A stretch of 14,152 bases of DNA from DATAYF01 sp036272735. GTDB lineage: Bacteria > Chloroflexota > Ktedonobacteria > Ktedonobacterales > Ktedonobacteraceae. Position numbers and translations under genes: made by a program. The stretch spans positions 1 to 14,152 of the forward strand of contig DATAYF010000240.1 of the NCBI GenBank assembly GCA_036272735.1, in the 5' to 3' direction. The notes below the pieces were generated by a model. That model saw only the letters and a program-made list of their open reading frames with translations. It made no database searches and was not told the DNA's origin. Of this stretch, positions 1-5,571 are shown one piece after another (the stretch's first letter is position 1; each line of letters opens with the position of its first letter).

Positions 1-84
1 CAGCAGGAACGTGGGCGTCCTCTTGGTCCGCCGGCTGGCCGTCTCGGACGTGGCTTGTTGCTTGCTGGTCCGCCTGGGTGCCAT
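1..84 (-). CDS. 5' end of a gene leaving the window; possibly TnpB of an IS200/IS605-type element
   Basis: An open frame reads leftward from ATG at 84-82 and is still open at base 1, giving 28 residues. The peptide begins MAPRRTSKQQ and is very rich in Arg, Lys, Thr and Ser, ending ..RTPTFLL. A Shine-Dalgarno-like GAAAGG lies 7 bases before the ATG, which supports this start. A basic tail leading into a 'TF(L/V)xE' strand is how many TnpB/OrfB proteins of IS200/IS605 elements begin in this bacterial group. TnpB is an RNA-guided nuclease that maintains such elements. The assignment rests on the N-terminus and the hairpins upstream only; the RuvC and zinc-ribbon motifs would be outside the window. 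It could instead be another basic DNA-binding protein. Confidence 0.45.
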   Translation of the reverse strand, partial: MAPRRTSKQQATSETASRRTKRTPTFLL

Positions 85-207
85 GGATCTGCCTTTCTCC
101 CACGAGAATAGATGTTCTAATTCTAACAGGGACCGTTGTCCATGTCAAGCGTTTCGCACGTCCTCAAGCATACAATCGCCTCCTCCCCTCCCCGAATAAG
201 GAGCGCC

Positions 208-234
208 CATTCATCCCCCGCATGAATGACGGGG
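208..234. repeat. two overlapping alternative hairpins
   Basis: CATTCAT (208-214) pairs perfectly with ATGAATG (222-228) around a 7-base loop. CCCCG (216-220) pairs with CGGGG (230-234) around a 9-base loop. The two stems share bases and cannot form together. They lie upstream of the minus-strand partial gene and may be the subterminal structure of an IS200/IS605-like left end or a translation control element. Confidence 0.5.
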
Positions 235-267
235 CTTTCTGGACGGTTTCCTGTAAGCAATTATGCA

Positions 268-432
268 TCAGCAAAAATGTGTAAGATCCGTAAACTTGCC
301 TAACTTCGATCGAGCTAATAAATTCATTGCGATCCCATATTCGCGATATAGCCGGGCAGCGCTCTTTTGTTCGTGGAGTGTTTCTAAGACGGCTTTCGTC
401 TTATTCTGGGTATACGACATATGCTTTCTCAT
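268..432 (-). pseudogene. IS3-type transposase OrfA, N-terminal remnant
   Basis: Fifty-four codons from ATG at 432-430, preceded by a strong GGAGGA Shine-Dalgarno sequence 7 bases upstream. The peptide reads MRKHMSYTQNKTKAVLETL, then HEQKSAARLYREYGIAMNLLAR. This is the classic OrfA helix-turn-helix start ('YT..FKTKAVLE.L.EEKS.A.L..EYGI..NLLSRWK'), which binds the ends of IS3-family elements. One residue (the Phe before KTKAV) is missing. Similarity stops at LLAR; the last 13 codons are unrelated and end at TGA. A full OrfA is about 90-100 residues and is followed by OrfB with the DDE catalytic domain, which is absent here. It is therefore a dead fragment, probably cut by the element to its left. 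Confidence 0.6.
291..310. repeat. 20-bp direct repeat, left copy
   Basis: TAAACTTGCCTAACTT followed by CGAT; the copy at 2354-2373 is identical except T for C at the 17th base. On the minus strand the similarity continues weakly (about 26 of 37 bases over the extended match), and both copies can encode SKLGKF. The pair brackets the OrfA remnant, the DUF1275 remnant and oxdC. Confidence 0.7.
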
Positions 433-450
433 GTGAGCGTCCTCCAAGGG

Positions 451-476
451 CACTGCTAGTATACAAGCTAGCAGTG
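451..476. repeat. 9-bp perfect inverted repeat upstream of the OrfA remnant
   Basis: CACTGCTAG (451-459) and CTAGCAGTG (468-476) are exact reverse complements around an 8-base spacer. It lies just upstream of the Shine-Dalgarno sequence of the OrfA remnant on the minus strand. A hairpin in the leader of a transposase gene often limits translation from outside transcripts; that role is inferred. Confidence 0.55.
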
Positions 477-640
477 TTGAAGTGCCCGCTCTCCTATTCG
501 GACTCCCCCTGCAAAAGCGGCAAGCAAAATCCACCCTGCAGAGGAATACAAATATACTAATGGCTCAGATACAAATGTACGATAGTAGGTAATGGTACTA
601 TGGCCAAGTCACCGACGTTGCAGTCAAAGGGGAAGTTTTT

Positions 641-691
641 ATGAAACAAGTTGCTATTATTGGCGATAAGGAAAAGAAAGACGCGAGCTGA
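641..691 (+). CDS. possible 16-codon reading frame, truncated gene start or leader peptide
   Basis: ATG at 641 is preceded by AAAGGGG with an 8-base spacing, a good ribosome-binding site. The frame reads MKQVAIIGDKEKKDAS and stops at TGA (689-691). MKxVAIIG is a common start of Rossmann-fold proteins, so this may be the stub of a lost gene. Alternatively it is a short leader upstream of the decayed DUF1275 gene, whose own ribosome-binding site starts five bases after this stop. It could be chance; nothing confirms expression. Confidence 0.25.
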   Translation: MKQVAIIGDKEKKDAS

Positions 692-709
692 TATCAAAGG
701 AGGGAAGCT

Positions 710-939
710 ATGCCGCACATCGCAATACCCCCTCTGGTTCAGCAGGACGACCGCAAGGAACCGCACCTCCCTTGGTACGCGAGCAAAGCCGGACCGTCTC
801 GCTCCTGGCCTGCGCTGCGGCCTTCAGCGATGCGATTGGTTTCCTCGTCCTGCAACAGTTGTGATCCTCCTTTATAAGTGACAATAGTATGACCTTGGGA
901 GTGGCAGTTGGGCGACTGGATTGGGCCTCCGTGCCGTAG
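710..939 (+). pseudogene. DUF1275 (YoaK-like) membrane protein, broken N-terminal remnant
   Basis: ATG at 710 has a very strong AAAGGAGGG ribosome-binding site (696-704), but its frame gives a meaningless 55-residue peptide. In another frame the sequence reads LVREQSRTVSLLACAAAF, then SDAIGFLVLQQL, a TGA stop (862-864), then SSFISDNSMTLGVAVG and RLDWASVP, and a TAG (937-939). DUF1275 proteins have a first helix ending in 'DAIGFLxLxxLF' followed by 'VSFMSGNSTxLGVALGxGDW', so the match runs straight through the TGA, which replaces the Phe codon. Intact members are about 220-250 residues with six or seven membrane helices. Here only about the first 65 codons remain, with a frameshift near the start, a nonsense codon, and the rest deleted before oxdC begins. 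The gene is dead. Confidence 0.6.
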
Positions 940-944
940 CACGG
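929..944 (+). terminator. GC-rich hairpin before oxdC, weak terminator candidate
   Basis: CCGTGC (929-934) pairs exactly with GCACGG (939-944) around the tetraloop CGTA and is followed by CTTGTTATT, a partly T-rich tail. A second small stem, CTTGTT (945-950) with AACAAG (957-962), follows at once and ends 8 bases before the oxdC ribosome-binding site. These could end transcription from the left or control access to the oxdC start. The tail is poor for an intrinsic terminator. Confidence 0.35.
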
Positions 945-983
945 CTTGTTATTACAAACAAGAATAAACGGGAGTATACGATT

Positions 984-2252
984 ATGGATAGAAGAAGACG
1001 TAAAATCGTTCAATCTGTTGCAGCAATTGGTGCAGCAGCGGGAGTAACTGCTGCAGTTCCTGGTGTAACCAATGCAAATCCGTCTGGAACAATCACAGGG
1101 TTGCCCCTGGTTAACACGATCACGAATAGTAGCGTACCGCAACCGGAGCGAAATGGGCTTGGTGGGACCGATCCAGGACCTCGTGATATTGCGATTGACG
1201 AACAGAATCCTGATCTGCTGGCCCCCCCTCTGACCGACGCAGGTACTCTACCCAATCTGAAGTGGCCATTCTCACTCTCGCACAACCGGCTTGCGTCCGG
1301 TGGTTGGGCCCGGGAAACGACGATCCAAGAGCTTCCAGTTTCGACTGAAATGGCAGGCGTAGACATGCGTTTGAACCCTGGAGCTATTCGTGAGTTGCAC
1401 TGGCACCCCGTAGGCGAATGGGGAATCGTAACCGTCGGTTCCATTCAGATCACCTGTCTTGACGCAGGTGGGCGCATGTTTGTTGATAATCTCAACCAGG
1501 GTGATCTCTGGTTCTTCCCCGAGGCCTATCCACACTCGCTTCAAGCCTTTGGTGGCGTGGGTAGTCAGTTCGTACTGGTTTTCATGGACGGAGATTATTC
1601 CGAGAACGACACCTTCCTGCTCAGTGACGCTTTCGCTCATATCCCCAAAGACGTATTGGCGAAAAACTTTAGAGTCCCTGTAAGCGAAGTGAGCAATCTT
1701 GCATCGCCAAGCCAACGCTATATCTATCCAGGTCAGATACCTTCAACGATAGTGAGCGTCCCCGAACCTTATGGGAATCCGCCACAGGCCTTTGGCTATC
1801 ACATGTCGAACAATAAGTCCGTTCTTCAGAATGAGGCTGGCACTGTGCATATCGTTGATAGTTCTTCCTTCCCAGTGACTGGCATTTCGGTAGCCCTGGT
1901 GACAGTGAATCCTGGTCACATGAGAGAGATCCACTGGCATTCAAATGACGAGTGGGAGTATTTCCTCCAAGGTCAGGGACGTCTCACTGCTTTTGCCGCT
2001 TCTGGAACAGCGGCTACCTTCGACTATCGAACTGGTGATGTGGGCTATGTGCCGAGTAACTATCTACACTACGTTGAAAATACAGGCAATACGCCGCTCC
2101 AATACATGGAGGTTTTTAGATCACCCAAGTATGATAGCTTCTCATTGGCTCAGTGGATGGGTGTGGCGCCGCCCTGGTTAGTGCAGGGAGACCTGAATGT
2201 ATCACAGGCGTTCATGAGCAAACTACCGACGAAGAAACCGATCCTCGTTTAA
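984..2252 (+). CDS. oxdC: exported bicupin, oxalate decarboxylase family
   Basis: 422 residues from ATG 984, chosen because GGGAG lies 9 bases upstream and the protein then starts with a signal sequence: MDRRRRK, a hydrophobic stretch (residues 8-25) and a likely cleavage after TNA (31). The RRRRK start suggests Tat export, suited to a metal cofactor. Two cupin domains follow, similar along their length to Bacillus OxdC. Site 1: R136, H139, H141, E145, H184. Site 2: R314, H317, H319, E323, H362, with E376. The mobile lid SENDT (206-210) keeps the glutamate (E207) that marks decarboxylases; Bacillus OxdC has SENST. Site 2 has HWHSNDEW, one residue shorter than HWHPNTHEW in OxdC. The known reaction is Mn- and O2-dependent conversion of oxalate to formate and CO2. 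The gene stands alone, in lower-GC DNA than the gal genes, between mobile-element remnants, suggesting acquisition. A distinct bicupin specificity is not excluded. Confidence 0.85.
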   Translation: MDRRRRKIVQSVAAIGAAAGVTAAVPGVTNANPSGTITGLPLVNTITNSSVPQPERNGLGGTDPGPRDIAIDEQNPDLLAPPLTDAGTLPNLKWPFSLSHNRLASGGWARETTIQELPVSTEMAGVDMRLNPGAIRELHWHPVGEWGIVTVGSIQITCLDAGGRMFVDNLNQGDLWFFPEAYPHSLQAFGGVGSQFVLVFMDGDYSENDTFLLSDAFAHIPKDVLAKNFRVPVSEVSNLASPSQRYIYPGQIPSTIVSVPEPYGNPPQAFGYHMSNNKSVLQNEAGTVHIVDSSSFPVTGISVALVTVNPGHMREIHWHSNDEWEYFLQGQGRLTAFAASGTAATFDYRTGDVGYVPSNYLHYVENTGNTPLQYMEVFRSPKYDSFSLAQWMGVAPPWLVQGDLNVSQAFMSKLPTKKPILV

Positions 2253-2268
2253 ATCGGCGTGAGAGAGG

Positions 2269-2301
2269 AGGAAGATTAAGGTCAATCGACCTGATCTTCC
2301 T
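2269..2301 (+). terminator. hairpin downstream of oxdC
   Basis: AGGAAGAT (2269-2276) pairs with ATCTTCCT (2294-2301), and AGGTC (2279-2283) pairs with GACCT (2288-2292), separated by a small internal bulge and closed by a 4-base loop. Only a short TTT follows. Position 17 bases after the oxdC stop makes termination the likely role. Confidence 0.55.
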
Positions 2302-2353
2302 TTGTACTGAAACTTTGAACATATAAACTACCACCCTTGTCTTTGGCAGTTAA

Positions 2354-2373
2354 TAAACTTGCCTAACTTTGAT
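2354..2373. repeat. 20-bp direct repeat, right copy
   Basis: Matches 291-310 at 19 of 20 bases and in the same orientation, 2063 bp apart. The copy runs on into AACTT-TGAT-AAGTT, a small 5-bp stem (2366-2379). It may mark an element end, a recombination scar or a shared transposase-derived segment. Confidence 0.7.
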
Positions 2374-2520
2374 AAGTTTTCCCAATTCAGATGCTTAAAG
2401 AGTAAAAGAACAAAAGTATAACCCTTGAAGATCTAAAAAGCAGTATGGAGCGGCTTCTAGCGCCAAACCACACTATAATGTACCTCCGTAGTATAGCACA
2501 TGTTACTTCCGCTTATCTTG

Positions 2521-2576
2521 TATTGATAGATTGATAAGCATGGCTTGACCAAGCCATGCTTATCAATCTATCAATA
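2521..2576. repeat. long perfect inverted repeat (27-bp arms, 2-base spacer)
   Basis: Left arm 2521-2547 and right arm 2550-2576 are exact reverse complements; the centre is GGCTTG-AC-CAAGCC. The arm begins TATTGATAGATTGATAAG and contains a short TTGATA direct repeat. No T-tract follows. It lies between oxdC and the gal operon promoter. As RNA it would form a hairpin of about 26 bp. It belongs with the inverted repeats at 7818, 7884 and 8812 in size and perfection, though the sequences differ. Confidence 0.85.
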
Positions 2577-2601
2577 GTAATGATTTTGTGCCCAGCATCG
2601 T

Positions 2602-2629
2602 TTGCCATCCGCCATCGATACGATATAAT
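2602..2629 (+). promoter_or_regulatory. sigma70-type promoter of the gal operon
   Basis: TTGCCA (2602-2607; 5 of 6 to TTGACA) and a perfect TATAAT (2624-2629) are separated by 16 bases. Transcription would start near 2636, leaving a leader of about 87 bases before the GTG start at 2723. The leader contains a small hairpin, ATTGCTG (2643-2649) with CAGCAAT (2653-2659), whose role is unknown. No operator for a galactose repressor was recognised. Confidence 0.65.
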
Positions 2630-2722
2630 GAGAGCAATCTCTATTGCTGAAGCAGCAATTTCGGTAATTTCCCACATGGACTCTTTCTCTTAAACATCAG
2701 CGAAAGGCAGAGGTATTCATTC

Positions 2723-3271
2723 GTGTTAGCTGAAGAATTATCCGTGCTGGATGGTGCGTCGTCGCTTTGGCAGCCTGTACGCCCGCTATTAGATGCCGCG
2801 CTACGGCTGGATCAGTGCGATGAGGCATATTCCTGGCATGGTTGGCATAAATTACAAATAAATGCCTTTCTAAAGGGCTTGCCTGCCCATTGTAGCGTGC
2901 TTTTTGGTGTATGGGATACGCTACCCATCGAGGCTGGAAAGCCAGCGCAGGAGGTGTTAGTTCTAGGTGCTGTGTGTGAGGTGCAAGCGGGCGAGGTGCG
3001 CTCTATACGTACCTTCGAGGCTCTGGATGGCCTTCCCGCGCTTCAGCAGTTGGAGCCGGGCTTCGAACACGCGCATGAGATTATGCGGGCCGCGAAAACG
3101 CAGGTTGCCCCCGTAGCCTGGGCACTTTTCACCGACAAGGCTACCTGGGACGAGTGGCTGTTCGCTGAGTGCGATAATGACAAGAGAATAGACAAAGGTG
3201 CGCTATTAGCGGCGCTTGCCCACCAGGGACGTTGCGTCTTGCTGGGCAGTCAAGTAAAACATCATCAATAG
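2723..3271 (+). CDS. unrecognised 182-residue protein, first gene of the gal operon
   Basis: Starts at GTG 2723 with AGAGG nine bases upstream; no ATG in frame is better placed. The protein is soluble-looking, acidic, with no signal peptide or membrane helix. Visible features are a Trp-rich patch (YSWHGWHKLQINAF, residues 36-49), a strand-like segment EVLVLGAVCEV (77-87), and a C-terminal half with helices (residues 112-126, 156-168). The alternating strands and helices suggest a small alpha/beta fold, but I recognise no family. It stops 11 bases before galT and is driven by the promoter upstream, so it is almost surely co-transcribed with galT and galK. A role in sugar metabolism or its control is inferred from context only. 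Confidence 0.7.
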   Translation: MLAEELSVLDGASSLWQPVRPLLDAALRLDQCDEAYSWHGWHKLQINAFLKGLPAHCSVLFGVWDTLPIEAGKPAQEVLVLGAVCEVQAGEVRSIRTFEALDGLPALQQLEPGFEHAHEIMRAAKTQVAPVAWALFTDKATWDEWLFAECDNDKRIDKGALLAALAHQGRCVLLGSQVKHHQ

Positions 3272-3282
3272 ATAGGAATGGC

Positions 3283-4191
3283 ATGGAACGTACAACTCCG
3301 TTAGTCTGGAACCCTATTTTACGCCAGTACCTGGTCAATGCTCCACACCGTATGAGCCGACGAGAAGGCACCCACACCTGTCCCTTCTGTGCGGATATTA
3401 CAGAGGGTCGCGTGAGTCCAGATACGCAGGTCTGGCTGCATCCCAACGATTTTCCTCCCCTCGCTCCACCAGTGGGTGAGGCATATGTCGTCATTTATAG
3501 TCGCGACCATGATCGCACATTTACTCAACTGAGCGTTGACGAAGTATTTGCAGTGACGAAGTTGTGGCGTGACCTGTATTGCGATCTGTCTGCACGTTAT
3601 CCCGCGGTCATGATCTTTGAAAATAGCGGTACCGCCATCGGGCAGACGCAGTTTCATCCACACGGGCAGGCGTACGGCGTCTCTGTATTGCCGTCGATTT
3701 TGGAGCGAAAACTGGAAACTGTGATGCTCGATGAGGCGGCCGGTCGTGGTTGTCCCTTCTGCCGTGTGCGCGAGGAATTAAGCGAGAGCGCCAATCAGGT
3801 TGTGGCGAACGCACATTGGCAGGCGTTCCTGCCGCCCTACGTGCGCTACCCCTATGAGACGCACCTGTATCCGCGTCGTCACGTGGCGAACCTGGCGTTG
3901 ATGGTGGATGATGAGCTACACGACCTGGCAGCGATGTTGCTGACGGTGATCCGGGGATATGATGCTTTATTTGATGGTGCCATGGCTCCGATGCCCTATT
4001 TGCTTGGTCTGCATCAACTGGCTGACGAGCGTTTCCATTTCCATGTCGAGGTTCTTGCTATCGGTCGTGCTCCAGGTAAGCTCAAATACGCGGCCTCTTC
4101 CGAATCCATCTGGGGACTATGGACCAACGATTCCGCGCCAGTGGACAAAGCGCGCGAACTGCGTGCTGCAATTGAAAAGGTGGATGCGTAA
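3283..4191 (+). CDS. galT: galactose-1-phosphate uridylyltransferase
   Basis: 302 residues from ATG 3283, chosen because AGGA lies 5 bases upstream and because an upstream start would overlap the previous gene; the N-terminus MERTTPLVWNPI fits the family. GalT transfers UMP from UDP-glucose to galactose-1-phosphate in the cytoplasm, giving UDP-galactose and glucose-1-phosphate (Leloir pathway). The active-site triad HPHGQ is at residues 125-129, with H127 the expected uridylylated histidine, preceded by the family block IFENSGTAIG (111-120). Zinc ligands are likely C33 and C36 (CPFC), with H125 as a possible further ligand. A second CPFC (157-160) and FHFH (251-254) lie in the C-terminal half. 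The protein is shorter than E. coli GalT (about 348). The stop codon abuts the galK start, implying coupled translation. Confidence 0.92.
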   Translation: MERTTPLVWNPILRQYLVNAPHRMSRREGTHTCPFCADITEGRVSPDTQVWLHPNDFPPLAPPVGEAYVVIYSRDHDRTFTQLSVDEVFAVTKLWRDLYCDLSARYPAVMIFENSGTAIGQTQFHPHGQAYGVSVLPSILERKLETVMLDEAAGRGCPFCRVREELSESANQVVANAHWQAFLPPYVRYPYETHLYPRRHVANLALMVDDELHDLAAMLLTVIRGYDALFDGAMAPMPYLLGLHQLADERFHFHVEVLAIGRAPGKLKYAASSESIWGLWTNDSAPVDKARELRAAIEKVDA

Positions 4192-5466
4192 ATGGTTGAA
4201 ATGATGTTGTTGCCACCAGCCAGGGAAGCGGTCGAGCGGTTTCCCCAGCATTTTAGGGACGAGGTGAAGTACGCAGGTCCGCTGGGCGTGGCCTGGGCAC
4301 CGGGCCGTGTGAACCTGATCGGCGAGCATACTGACTATAACGGTGGCTTCGTCTTGCCCCTGGCTGTTGATCGCGTGTCGGCGTTTGCTGGTCGCACGCG
4401 TGACGATCTCACTGTGCGTCTCTGGTCATCGCATTACCAGGAGTACGCTCAATTCACATTAGAGGGCTTGCCCGACAATTTCGAGCAGCAGCGGGACGCG
4501 CTATCGGGTTGGGCGCGCTACGTTCTGGGAGTTGCGAGCGAATTGGTGCGGGTCGGTCAGAAGCTTCATGGCTTCGACGCGGTGGTCACGGGCGATGTGC
4601 CGCTGGCCGGAGGCATGAGTTCCTCCGCGGCGCTTGAGGTCGCCACCGCCCAGGCTTGCGCCTTATTTTCGGCCGGGGCGCTCACGATTGGTGTGGGGAA
4701 GGCCACGTTATCACCGCTTGAGGTTGCCGCGCTGTGCCAACGCGCTGAGCACGTGGCCTCCGGGCTACGCAGTGGCATTCTCGACCAGGCGGCGTCGTGC
4801 CTTGGCAAGCCACACATGGCGGTGTTGCTCGATTGTCGCTCCCTGGAATATCGCTATATTCCTTTTCAGGCACCAGGATTTTCGCTGGTGGTGATCGATA
4901 CCGGTGTCCGCCGTGAACTGGCAGCATCGGCCTACAACGAGCGTCGCCAGCAATGCGAAGCGGCCACGCAACTGCTACGTGCGCAAATTATCCAGCATGA
5001 GCTGCAGAACGGGCAGGCCGACAACATTCAATCGTTGCGCGATATCTCTCCTGAACAGTTCAAGCGCTATCGGCAGTCGCTCCCGGCTATTTTGCAGCAA
5101 CGGGCGGGTTATATTATTGCCGAGAATGAGCGTGTGCTGCATGTGGCGGATTTGCTGCAAGCTGGCAAGGTCGAGGAGGTGGGGCCGATCCTCTGGCAAG
5201 GTCACGCGGGGTTGCGCGACGAGTATGAGGTGAGCTGCTTCGAATTGGACACGCTCGTCGAGATTGCGCACCAGGTGCCGGGCGTGCTGGGGGGGCGTAT
5301 GATGGGTGGTGGCTTCGGTGGCTGTACCATTAACCTTGTGCGCAGCGAGGCCGTTGAGGCGTTGAAAGCAGCGGTTGAGGCGCAATACGCAACGCGCACC
5401 CAGCGACAGGCCAGTATCGATATCTGTCGCGCCGCCGCCGGTCCGGGGCAATACTGGTTAGAATAG
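4192..5466 (+). CDS. galK: galactokinase
   Basis: 424 residues from ATG 4192, which directly follows the galT stop (TAAATG); other ATGs at 4201 and 4204 are possible. GalK phosphorylates galactose with ATP to galactose-1-phosphate, the substrate of the preceding GalT. All GHMP-kinase motifs are present: the galactokinase signature PGRVNLIGEHTDYNGG (37-52), the phosphate loop GDVPLAGGMSSSAAL (134-148), the likely catalytic aspartate in GILDQAAS (D199), and the third motif GGRMMGGGFGGC (367-378). VRRELAASAYNERR (239-252) is also typical of galactokinase rather than mevalonate or homoserine kinases. Length is slightly above the usual 380-400, owing to the N-terminal 30 residues. No galE or galM is in the window. 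Confidence 0.94.
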   Translation: MVEMMLLPPAREAVERFPQHFRDEVKYAGPLGVAWAPGRVNLIGEHTDYNGGFVLPLAVDRVSAFAGRTRDDLTVRLWSSHYQEYAQFTLEGLPDNFEQQRDALSGWARYVLGVASELVRVGQKLHGFDAVVTGDVPLAGGMSSSAALEVATAQACALFSAGALTIGVGKATLSPLEVAALCQRAEHVASGLRSGILDQAASCLGKPHMAVLLDCRSLEYRYIPFQAPGFSLVVIDTGVRRELAASAYNERRQQCEAATQLLRAQIIQHELQNGQADNIQSLRDISPEQFKRYRQSLPAILQQRAGYIIAENERVLHVADLLQAGKVEEVGPILWQGHAGLRDEYEVSCFELDTLVEIAHQVPGVLGGRMMGGGFGGCTINLVRSEAVEALKAAVEAQYATRTQRQASIDICRAAAGPGQYWLE

Positions 5467-5508
5467 TTGAGCTACGATGCCTGCTTGCTCCACAATCTTT
5501 GCCATATC

Positions 5509-5517
5509 TGCTATGAT
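5509..5517 (+). promoter_or_regulatory. extended -10 promoter candidate for recQ
   Basis: TGCTATGAT in the 105-bp gap between galK and recQ fits an extended -10 (TGn plus TATGAT). There is no good -35 box at the usual spacing, which extended -10 promoters can tolerate. The start would be near 5524, about 48 bases before the first ATG of recQ. No terminator for the gal operon was seen in this gap, so read-through from galK is also possible. Confidence 0.4.
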
Positions 5518-5571
5518 CAGTAGCGACAAATAAATCATTGGAATAATAAACAGTATTATAAACAAGGAAGG

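Larger units (their letters stand above)
1..252 (-). mobile_element. possible left end of an IS200/IS605-like element
   Basis: The 168 bases upstream of the partial gene contain two overlapping, mutually exclusive hairpins close to a TTAC (253-256 read on the minus strand). Subterminal imperfect hairpins next to a short uncleaved target such as TTAC are typical of IS200/IS605 ends, which have no terminal inverted repeats or target duplications. The outer boundary at 252 is a guess based on the TTAC. The neighbouring OrfA remnant stops near this point, which fits an insertion there. Confidence 0.3.
2253..2722. other. 470-bp AT-rich intergenic region
   Basis: No gene was found on either strand. 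It holds the oxdC terminator-like hairpin, the right copy of the 20-bp direct repeat, a lone TATAAT (2474-2479) without a recognisable -35 box, the long inverted repeat at 2521-2576, and the promoter and leader of the next operon. The minus strand of 2354-2400 shows only short open stretches. Confidence 0.6.

Noticed and set aside
708..1142. 144-codon minus-strand frame across the oxdC start
   Set aside because: Cys/Arg-rich, without a ribosome-binding site, and antisense to the DUF1275 remnant and the OxdC signal peptide.
2474..2479. Perfect TATAAT in the gap after oxdC
   Set aside because: No -35 box at 16-18 bases and no TGn extension; in AT-rich DNA a lone TATAAT is expected by chance.
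4975..5451. 158-codon minus-strand frame over galK
   Set aside because: Antisense shadow of galK, whose three GHMP motifs are intact in the plus frame.
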